Shown here: one piece after another, positions 16,032 to 21,499 of the stretch
How the letters are laid out: the number at the start of each line of letters is the position of its first letter
Position numbering within the stretch: position 1 is the stretch's first letter
NCBI GenBank assembly: GCA_040509515.1
Contig: JBEVKV010000276.1
Span: forward strand, 1 to 26,904
Direction: 5' to 3'
From: QHXN01 sp040509515
Lineage (GTDB): Bacteria > Acidobacteriota > Blastocatellia > Pyrinomonadales > Pyrinomonadaceae
Length of the DNA stretch: 26,904 nucleotides
Translations under genes and position numbers: made by a program
The notes under the pieces: model-generated
Databases searched by the model: none
Told to the model about the DNA's origin: nothing
Seen by the model: the letters and a program-made list of their open reading frames with translations, nothing else

Positions 16032-16730
16032 ATGCTGCCAGTCAAAGTACATGACGACCGTGTGCATGTGGGCGGGCGTTTTTCCGTATCCTTCCAGCGA
16101 ATCGACCGAGTCGGCCCCGGGCCACTCAGGCAGAGACCTCTCAGTCGCGGTCAACTTCCGGCGCGCCTTGTGGAAAGCCTCCCGACAGAGTGCGGGGCAG
16201 ATTGTCGAGACGGCGTCTGTGTCGCCGTCGCGTGCGACCCGGCCGAAGCGGCGTGGATGGGATTTTCAGGAGAGGATGCCGGCCGCGTCGCCTTAAAGAT
16301 ACGGCAAGGGGACGTCAACGCGGTGACGGGCGGTGATTGGGACGAAGCGCTGCACGAGCCGCAGGACTACCTTGTACCTCCTGATCAGCTCTCCTGGTAC
16401 GGCGTCGCTTCGGCTGAAGGACACGTGCGGCAATTTTCGAGAGACCACATCGAACTGGTCGTCTATGAGCCCGAGCAACCCGTTGCCCCTCCCGCACGCC
16501 GACGGTCGAATTGGGATAAAGCGTTTTACAGCGTCGGGGATGAAAGTCAGACCCGCCCCGAGGAAGTGAGTTTCAGAGTAGTTCCCGACCCCCACGGGCT
16601 CAAATTCTGGTCGAGCGAGCCAAGCGGCCGCGTGAAGATTTACTTCATAAATTCAGAGACCTGGAGATTGATAACTGGCGAAGACCCTCCGAAGCGAGCA
16701 TCAGAATACGGAGGGAGCCTACTACCATAA
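16032..16730 (+). CDS. Uncharacterised 232-aa protein ending the peptidase operon
   Basis: A 232-aa protein of no assigned domain. It opens with VKVHDDRVHVGGRFSVSFQR and contains AAWMGFSGEDAGRVALKIRQ, then GDVNAVTGGDWDEAL, QDYLVPPDQLSW and HVRQFSRDHIELVVYEP. I recall a family of hypothetical proteins in actinobacteria and others with the same order (SFQRT near the N-terminus, then a metal- or substrate-like QDYLVCPxQPWLDG block). If so, this is a divergent member, but I cannot name it. The ATG has no clear ribosome site. It follows the beta-sandwich gene by 64 nt and is the last gene on this strand before a 350-nt gap, so it likely belongs to the operon. Confidence 0.6.
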   Translation: MLPVKVHDDRVHVGGRFSVSFQRIDRVGPGPLRQRPLSRGQLPARLVESLPTECGADCRDGVCVAVACDPAEAAWMGFSGEDAGRVALKIRQGDVNAVTGGDWDEALHEPQDYLVPPDQLSWYGVASAEGHVRQFSRDHIELVVYEPEQPVAPPARRRSNWDKAFYSVGDESQTRPEEVSFRVVPDPHGLKFWSSEPSGRVKIYFINSETWRLITGEDPPKRASEYGGSLLP

Positions 16731-16949
16731 CAGGTTGCGTGGCGAAAATTATTTTCAAGCGCGGAAGTGCTTCTAGCGCCTTTCGCTAAACAGCGACCCC
16801 AAACAGCGTAGCGACGAACGTCGTCTGCCCTCACGCACCACCCTTGACTACAGATAAGTTCACGCACAGATCAAGGGCATGGACCTCTAGCTCGGCCAGC
16901 AGGTGCAGCGGAACAAGTGGATACTGAGGTTGCAAACGCACCCCGAGAT

Positions 16950-16978
16950 GGTTACACTTCTCAGCAGATTGTGTAACC
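16950..16978. repeat. Inverted repeat, 8-bp arms, candidate operator or centromere element
   Basis: GGTTACAC (16950-16957), 13-nt spacer, GTGTAACC (16971-16978), a perfect match. Arm centres are 21 bp apart, two helical turns, as for a dimeric DNA-binding protein. It is directly followed by a second inverted repeat. Confidence 0.55.
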
Positions 16979-17004
16979 TAAATATGTGAGCAGCAGCATA
17001 TTTA
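16979..17004. repeat. Second inverted repeat, 8-bp AT-rich arms
   Basis: TAAATATG (16979-16986), 10-nt spacer, CATATTTA (16997-17004), a perfect match. It abuts the previous repeat with no gap, and both spacers contain CAGCAG. It lies just upstream of the possible -10 TATGAT at 17029, so a bound protein would regulate the ParB-HTH-like gene. Confidence 0.55.
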
Positions 17005-17080
17005 CCCTTCTAATTGGAAGAATTGATGTATGATGAGCCGTTCGTGAAACATCCCCGCCGCGGGAGGCTTTGACCGACAC

Positions 17081-17863
17081 TTGCGCGCCACCAGACGCCG
17101 TCGTCGTGAACCCGATCCGCTCGCCTCGCCCGAAGCCGTGCGCTCTGTCTGTCACGCGTTACGCGAGCAGATGCCGGACGTAATTCCCTCTTCCGAAAAG
17201 CACTTGCTGCGATTCCTTTACGCCGTCCGCCACGTCGAGCGCAGGCCCGCGACAGACACCAAGCGGGGCAGACCCTCGCACTGGCCTCGTGAAAAGCTGC
17301 TGGAAGCGGCTGGTCGGCTGCGTGCCATCTTAGAGCGTGAAACATCCGGCAGAGTATCTTTCAACAGCTTTACGGGGCAGTATTTGCCCTTGATCCAGTT
17401 CCCTTCCGACGTCCTTGATGCGCTCGTCTCAGGCCAAATCAACCTTCAGGAAGCAGCCAGTCTCGCCCGGCTTACGCCCGAGCGGATGGACTGTACGCCC
17501 GCCAAGGCGCGGTCCGCACGGGCCGAGGTACTGCGGGCGCACCTTCTCTCTCAGGGGTCACAGAACTCCCTGCGTGCGCGCGTAAAGGAGATTCTCGGCG
17601 AGGTTGTTTCAGTTTCGTCCGAGCAGATGGCGAACGTCGTTCAGAAGGTCGACGAGTTGCTCGAGATCGACCCGTCCGACAAGCGCCACCTCTTCTACGA
17701 AGAGATGAAGCGACTTTTTTACGCCATGAGGGAGATACAGCCCGAAGACGTAGATGACGAGTCGCTCGACCAGTTCATGGCGGCCGCCGATCAACTGTCG
17801 AACGCCATCTACTCGATAGAGCTCAAGCGGCGGAAGAGGGTGGTCTCCAAAATAGTCATTTAG
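17081..17863 (+). CDS. Putative DNA-binding protein with a ParB-type helix-turn-helix segment
   Basis: A 260-aa protein. The central segment QFPSDVLDALVSGQINLQEA followed by ASLARL (about 109-134) follows the pattern of the ParB/KorB helix-turn-helix region (a hydrophobic strand, a V-x-x-L-G-x-I-x-x-x-x-A-x-x-L motif). The ParB N-terminal nuclease-like domain with its GERR motif is missing. The N-terminus is very basic (RATRRRRREPDP). The C-terminal half (from about 158) is helical, perhaps a dimerisation domain. Start: TTG 17081, the only usable start after an in-frame stop, with GGGAGG at 17062-17067 (13 nt away, a little long). It converges on the HTH-parA-wHTH operon across the first iteron cluster, so it may be the partner of ParA or a copy-control protein. 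Function inferred. Confidence 0.6.
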   Translation: MRATRRRRREPDPLASPEAVRSVCHALREQMPDVIPSSEKHLLRFLYAVRHVERRPATDTKRGRPSHWPREKLLEAAGRLRAILERETSGRVSFNSFTGQYLPLIQFPSDVLDALVSGQINLQEAASLARLTPERMDCTPAKARSARAEVLRAHLLSQGSQNSLRARVKEILGEVVSVSSEQMANVVQKVDELLEIDPSDKRHLFYEEMKRLFYAMREIQPEDVDDESLDQFMAAADQLSNAIYSIELKRRKRVVSKIVI

Positions 17864-17879
17864 CGGAGAATCTCCCTTT

Positions 17880-17928
17880 TTCACCCTGAAGAAAATATTT
17901 CAGGGTGAAGAAAATATTTCAGGGTGAA
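17880..17928. repeat. Iteron cluster 1: three 11-bp cores at 19-bp period
   Basis: Cores are TTCACCCTGAA (17880), TTCAGGGTGAA (17899) and TTCAGGGTGAA (17918). The last two units are exact 19-bp tandem copies of GAAAATATTTCAGGGTGAA (17891-17909 and 17910-17928). The first two cores are inverted and could also fold as an 11-bp hairpin, perhaps a terminator between the convergent genes. The core is an imperfect palindrome (TTCA-N3-TGAA). Confidence 0.85.
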
Positions 17929-17980
17929 CTTTCCGAAAGATAGGCTAATTCCCTGCTGGAAATCTGCGGAAACGGAAGGT

Positions 17981-18541
17981 CTAGGCGGTAGGAAGAGTGA
18001 TTCGGAACTGGATTCCCCGACGATCGGCGGGGTCGTAGTCTTTGAGGCGGACGACGAAGCCACGCGTCTCCAGATTCCGCAGCGCGAACTGGCAGCCGCG
18101 GTGGGTCATCTCACAGGTCTCGGCGAGCTGCGGGATCTTGGCGTAGCACTCGGCCCCGCCGTTTTCGGCCGCCTTCTCCAGCAGGCATTTCAGGATGGCC
18201 GCCTCGCCCTTGCTGAGTCGGTACTGCTTCTTAACGAGGTCCACGCGCGCGTCAGTGTCGGCGCCGGACGACACGCCCGGGAGCGCGGGCGTAATCGGCC
18301 TGACGGTCGCCCGAGCCTGCGGGCGCTTGTCGGGACGCGCCACGTGGGTCGGAGATGCCCTCTTTTTCTCCGCGGAAGAACTAACCCCCTCGGAGGCAGG
18401 CGGCGCCACCTCCCGGCCAGCCTCCGGCGGCTCGGGTTCGTGCTGAGTCCTTTTGAAAAAGCGGTCGAAGACGGCGTCGTTCTGTTCAGCGTCTATCTGA
18501 ACGTCCTTCCACGCGTCTCCGTACCTGCGTCTCTTCGCCAT
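17981..18541 (-). CDS. Winged-helix DNA-binding protein of the parA operon
   Basis: A 186-aa protein in two parts. The N-terminal ~95 residues are basic and probably disordered (MAKRRRYGDAWKDVQID, then Pro/Glu-rich), as in many partition adaptors that stimulate ParA. The C-terminal ~85 residues form a winged helix: LSKGEAAILKCLLEKAAENG, CYAKIPQLAETCEMTHRGCQ and ALRNLETRGFVVRLKDY. It probably binds the iterons and is the best candidate for the ParB-like centromere-binding partner of the adjacent ParA. The ATG is supported by AAGGAG (18549-18554, read on the minus strand) 7 nt away and lies inside the end of parA, a 56-nt overlap. Roles are inferred from position and fold. Confidence 0.72.
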   Translation of the reverse strand: MAKRRRYGDAWKDVQIDAEQNDAVFDRFFKRTQHEPEPPEAGREVAPPASEGVSSSAEKKRASPTHVARPDKRPQARATVRPITPALPGVSSGADTDARVDLVKKQYRLSKGEAAILKCLLEKAAENGGAECYAKIPQLAETCEMTHRGCQFALRNLETRGFVVRLKDYDPADRRGIQFRITLPTA

Positions 18542-19280
18542 TCAACAGCTCCTTGGCCACCCTCAGGTAGTCCATCGCGCCCGAAGCGGCCGGGTCATAC
18601 TGGATGATCGGCTGGCGGGCGGCGAAGGCCTCGGCCAGCTTCACATTCTTGTGGACCGGGCTCAGCGCGAAAGATTCGAAATGCTCCTTAATCTCGTCGT
18701 AGATGTCCTTCGCCAGGTTCGTGCGCTCCAGGAACGTCGGGAGCGCGTAGATGCGCAGCGGCCGCTGAAACTCTTTGACGATCTTGCGCAGCGTCTGCAT
18801 GAGCCTCGGCACGGCCTCCCACGCCTCCGGCTTGCACTCTATCGGGATTAGGACCACCTGGGCCGCAGCGAACGCGTTGATCGTCACGAAGCCGAGGTTA
18901 GGCGGGCAGTCGACGATCACGTAATCGAAGGCGTTCTCGCCCAGCTCCTGGAGCGCCATCTCCAAGCGGTGCTCGCGGTTGAACTCGCTGAGGAGGTCGA
19001 CGTCGAGCGAGGCGAGCCCGAGGTTGCTGGGCACTACAGAGAGGCCGAAGGAGGTCTCCTTGATACAGTCCCGCAGTCTGACGCGCTTCATCAGCACGTC
19101 GTACATGACGTGCCCGTCCTCGCCGTAGGAGCCGAGCAGGTAGCGGGAGGCGGTGGCCTGCGCGTCCAGGTCGAGCAGCAGGCACTTACGCCCGCTGTGC
19201 ACGAGCGCCGCTGCCAGGTTGACGGCCGTGGTCGTCTTGCCGACTCCGCCTTTCTGGTTAGCGACGGCGATCGTCTTCAT
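18486..19280 (-). CDS. parA: ParA-family partition ATPase
   Basis: A 264-aa ParA/Soj-type ATPase. The deviant Walker A is KGGVGKTT (10-17), followed by the second conserved Asp motif LLLDLDAQATAS (34-45) and a Walker B-like DYVIVDCPPNLGF. The lack of an N-terminal DNA-binding extension marks it as a Soj/type Ib-like or chromosomal-type ParA, not the P1 type. ParA proteins form ATP-dependent dimers on the nucleoid and move plasmids or chromosomes carrying centromere-bound partner proteins. GGGAG (19286-19290, minus strand) lies 5 nt before the ATG. It is the middle gene of a three-gene minus operon: an HTH gene ends 41 nt upstream, and the wHTH gene begins within its last 56 nt. Flanking iterons make replicon maintenance the likely role. 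Confidence 0.93.
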   Translation of the reverse strand: MKTIAVANQKGGVGKTTTAVNLAAALVHSGRKCLLLDLDAQATASRYLLGSYGEDGHVMYDVLMKRVRLRDCIKETSFGLSVVPSNLGLASLDVDLLSEFNREHRLEMALQELGENAFDYVIVDCPPNLGFVTINAFAAAQVVLIPIECKPEAWEAVPRLMQTLRKIVKEFQRPLRIYALPTFLERTNLAKDIYDEIKEHFESFALSPVHKNVKLAEAFAARQPIIQYDPAASGAMDYLRVAKELLNGEETQVRRRVEGRSDRR

Positions 19281-19321
19281 AGAATCTCCCGCCTACTGAA
19301 GAACCCGACCTGGCCGGGTGG

Positions 19322-19558
19322 TTAAGAGGCCCGCCTCTCCAGGGCATCCTGAGTGGAAGGAACCTCGCCGTCGCGCACCCGGCGCGCCAAGGCGAGGAGC
19401 TTGTCCACGTCCTCACGCCTGATCAACTTCACGCGCCGGTCCAGCACGTCCTCGAAGGTCGTGATCTGGTAGCGCTTGACGAGCCGCCAGAAGGTCGCGC
19501 GGCTCACCCCCACCAACTTGATCGCTTCGGATGTAGAAACCGTTTTGGACTTTGGCAT
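19322..19558 (-). CDS. Small helix-turn-helix regulator (excisionase/MerR-like)
   Basis: A 78-aa protein with an N-terminal helix-turn-helix of the excisionase/HTH_17 type: TVSTSEAIKLVGVSRATFWR then LVKRYQI (7-33), followed by a wing and the VKLIRREDVDKLLALA segment (43-58). This is the form of small DNA-binding regulators in plasmid and phage operons. It is the first gene of the parA operon and lies against the second iteron cluster, so it likely controls the operon by binding its promoter. GGAG sits about 6 nt before the ATG on the minus strand. A role as an excisionase is not supported because no integrase gene is present. Confidence 0.72.
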   Translation of the reverse strand: MPKSKTVSTSEAIKLVGVSRATFWRLVKRYQITTFEDVLDRRVKLIRREDVDKLLALARRVRDGEVPSTQDALERRAS

Positions 19559-19603
19559 AAGTGCTCCGCTTCCGATGAAAATTCTTTTAGAAGTGGTGAC
19601 ACC

Positions 19604-19633
19604 TACTTAGAGCACATCGCCTCACAATGTCAA
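19604..19633 (-). promoter_or_regulatory. Putative promoter of the HTH-parA-wHTH operon
   Basis: Read on the minus strand: TTGACA at 19633-19628 is a perfect -35. A -10-like TCTAAG/TAAGTA lies 16-18 nt further on (about 19611-19604), a weak match. It lies 46-75 nt upstream of the first ATG of the operon. Confidence 0.4.
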
Positions 19634-19680
19634 CAAATATATTTAGTTATGTTTCAATCGCGGAGTGCCGTGCGAGCATG

Positions 19681-19748
19681 GGAACCCTGAAATATCCCCT
19701 TCACCCTGAAATATTTTTTTCACCCTGAAGAAATTATTTCACCCCAAA
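19681..19748. repeat. Iteron cluster 2: four units at exact 19-bp period
   Basis: Unit starts at 19681 (GGAACCCTGAA, degenerate), 19700 (TTCACCCTGAA), 19719 (TTCACCCTGAA) and 19738 (TTCACCCCAAA, degenerate). All four are spaced by 19 bp, with AT-rich spacers. It lies just upstream of the parA operon promoter. Confidence 0.82.
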
Positions 19749-19959
19749 ATCAAGAACTGTTCAGGAGGGATGCCTTAGGGAGGCGAGCATAAAGCGAGCC
19801 ATTTTAGCCAAGATAGTCTTTAGCACAAGCCTGCAGAAAAGGCAGGATTATTGAGTGAATTCATACTTCCCCGGGTAGGGAAGATTCTACCGGCGCCTTG
19901 AGCAAAGATCACTTGTACCGGTCGTCTTAATACCTCACTTCGGTAGGACAAGAGGTTCG

Positions 19960-19984
19960 GAGCCTCCGGCTCATCTGATTTTTT
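19960..19984 (+). terminator. Short hairpin followed by T tract, possible terminator
   Basis: GAGCC-TCC-GGCTC (19960-19972) then ATCTGATTTTTT (19973-19984). The 5-bp stem is short but GC-rich and is followed by a T run that merges into iteron cluster 3. It could end a small plus-strand RNA from the 19750-19960 stretch, but I see no good promoter for one. Confidence 0.28.
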
Positions 19985-20126
19985 CAGGGTGAAAAAAATT
20001 CTTCACCCTGAATGGCGAGCTTCACCATGAAGAAAACTTTTCATCCTGAAGAATTCTCTTCAGCCTGAAAAATTCCTTTCACGGTGAAGAGAATTCTTCG
20101 CCCTGAAAAAAAAATTTCAGGCTTCT
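19983..20126. repeat. Iteron cluster 3: eight units at exact 19-bp period
   Basis: Core starts: 19983 TTCAGGGTGAA, 20002 TTCACCCTGAA, 20021 TTCACCATGAA, 20040 TTCATCCTGAA, 20059 TTCAGCCTGAA, 20078 TTCACGGTGAA, 20097 TTCGCCCTGAA, 20116 TTCAGGCTTCT (degenerate). The TTCA/TGAA half sites are constant while the central three bases vary. A larger inverted symmetry exists: TGAAGAATTCTCTTCA (20046-20061) and TGAAGAGAATTCTTCG (20085-20100). Confidence 0.88.
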
Positions 20127-20276
20127 CAAGCGGCGAAAAGTGCTGTAGGTATCTGACGCTGAAGAAGAGGGCGAGAGGTAACTGGCCCTCGAAACACTTT
20201 GACCCGCGGCACGTGAGATTGGCGACCGGGTGCCACGGGTCAACCGAAAACTCGCTCTCGGCGAGCCGGTGGAAGT

Positions 20277-20302
20277 GTGTCTAGGATACGAATTATAGAC
20301 AC
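20277..20302. promoter_or_regulatory. Inverted repeat upstream of the Rep-like gene, candidate operator
   Basis: GTGTCTA (20277-20283), 12-nt spacer, TAGACAC (20296-20302), a perfect 7-bp match. It ends 41 nt before the chosen start of the Rep-like gene, where a promoter is expected. Autoregulation by the Rep-like protein or the HTH protein is plausible. Confidence 0.45.
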
Positions 20303-20343
20303 CCGGCCCGCCAGTGTCGAGAGATTTTGTGGGAGTCGGTCAG

Positions 20344-21453
20344 ATGACACTGCAGGCACTATCGGCACCTCGCTTCGTCCGCAGGACACAACTCGGATCA
20401 GGCGAATATCGCAAGAACTTCCGCCAGATCGACGGCGACGTGATCTCCGCCGTCACCTCGCGTGAAGCAGACCGCGTAACGCCCCTGATGAGCAAGATTT
20501 ATCTCAGGCTCGTCCACGCCCCGACCCAGTACTGGGAGCGCGACGGTGTCTTGCGATTCGAGGGGGAGCTACGCGACGACGGTCACGTCACCGCGTGGGC
20601 GGCGCTATGCGAAGTGCTCGGGGTGGCTTCGGCCACGGCCGGTAAGGCGTTGCGGTGGATGCACGAGCAGGGGATCGTCGGGTACTTCGCCGGCAAGAAC
20701 GGCGTGGGGCTACGTATCTTCCTCAACCGCGCCTCCTCCTCGATCGGCAGCCGGACGGGCCAAAAAATTTTGGAGTTTCCCCGTACTTCATCCGAGGGGG
20801 CTCGTGCTTCACGGAATGAAGCAGCCTTTAGTGACAGCTCCGCTGATTTAGAAGTTTCAGACACAGATAGAAATCCGCCCGCGCCAAAAAACGGCGCGGA
20901 GCAAACGGAGGTGGTTAACACAGAACCCGACCCGCACCTGACTCGCCCCGGCCGTCCTCCGCAACGCGTCGGCTCGGGGAATGTGCTACCGCCACAGCCC
21001 GTGCTCCGGGTTGAGGTGCCGGTCGAGGAGATCGTATCGCGGCTGAAGTACGAACTAGAGCCGTCGCTCCAATCGGCGGCGAGACGAGCGGCGGCACAGG
21101 AGCACGAACGGACGCGCGAATGGCTTGAGAGCAGAGGACTGCCGAAGGCCGCCCGAGTGGCGCAACGCGAGGCCTACAACGTGCTTCGGAAGTACGGGGT
21201 CATCAAAGACACGCTCCAGTCTGCGCACGCGGACGTGGGCTGCGGACACGTTGTCCAAGAGCTCCACCCGCTTTCGGATAGCGAAGCCGAGGAACTCGCA
21301 CAAGCTTGCGTTGCCATGCTCGAAGTCAAGGGGCAATCCATCGAACGGACGCTGGCTGAGATGAGTACCGAAGGAGGAGGCTTCCTGTTGCCCGCAGACG
21401 CGCCACGCGTACGCGCGAGGGCCGAGGCCCTGCTTCATTTGTCGCCGGTTTAA
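20344..21453 (+). CDS. Winged-helix replication-initiator-like protein
   Basis: A 369-aa protein. Residues about 30-135 form a DNA-binding domain: RKNFRQIDGDVISAVTSREA, LMSKIYLRLVHAP, and a winged helix with WAALCEVLGVASATAGKALR then WMHEQGIVGYF. A polar, probably disordered linker (about 140-215) contains TRPGRPPQR. The C-terminal third is helical (VEEIVSRLKYELEPSLQSAA, then REAYNVLRKYGVI). This layout resembles wHTH replication initiators of iteron plasmids, and it reads away from the largest iteron array. I chose ATG 20344 because GGGAG (20331-20335) is 8 nt upstream; an in-frame GTG at 20314 lacks a site. No catalytic motif is present, so it would be a non-enzymatic initiator. Rep function is inferred from context. 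Confidence 0.62.
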   Translation: MTLQALSAPRFVRRTQLGSGEYRKNFRQIDGDVISAVTSREADRVTPLMSKIYLRLVHAPTQYWERDGVLRFEGELRDDGHVTAWAALCEVLGVASATAGKALRWMHEQGIVGYFAGKNGVGLRIFLNRASSSIGSRTGQKILEFPRTSSEGARASRNEAAFSDSSADLEVSDTDRNPPAPKNGAEQTEVVNTEPDPHLTRPGRPPQRVGSGNVLPPQPVLRVEVPVEEIVSRLKYELEPSLQSAARRAAAQEHERTREWLESRGLPKAARVAQREAYNVLRKYGVIKDTLQSAHADVGCGHVVQELHPLSDSEAEELAQACVAMLEVKGQSIERTLAEMSTEGGGFLLPADAPRVRARAEALLHLSPV

Positions 21454-21499
21454 TACTGCGAAGTCGAGTCTCACAATGAACGACGAATGCCCCGTCGGA

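Larger units (their letters stand above)
16731..17080. other. Intergenic region between the peptidase operon and the replication block
   Basis: This 350-nt gap has no gene. The right half holds two abutting inverted repeats (16950-17004). TATGAT (17029-17034) is a possible -10 and GGGAGG (17062-17067) is the ribosome site for the gene at 17081. I see no clean intrinsic terminator for the operon on the left. Confidence 0.5.
19559..20343. other. Putative origin/centromere region with iteron clusters 2 and 3
   Basis: This 785-nt, AT-richer region carries no credible gene. It contains a promoter candidate for the minus operon, iteron cluster 2 (19681-19748), a hairpin with T tract (19960-19984), iteron cluster 3 (19983-20126), and an inverted repeat upstream of the Rep-like gene (20277-20302). 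The combination of iterons, AT-rich stretches and Rep and ParA genes on either side is what an iteron plasmid origin plus partition site looks like. Origin activity is inference. Confidence 0.6.

Noticed and set aside
17924..18607. Plus-strand open frame (227 aa) across the wHTH gene
   Set aside because: The minus-strand wHTH gene has a ribosome site, operon position and fold; the plus frame is Arg/Gly/Leu-rich noise.
19322..19558. HTH protein considered as a phage excisionase
   Set aside because: No integrase or attachment site was found; it sits at the head of a parA operon.
17880..20126. Regular repeats considered as a CRISPR array
   Set aside because: The unit is only 19 bp with an 11-bp core and about 8-bp AT-rich gaps, far too short for repeat plus spacer, and no cas genes are present.
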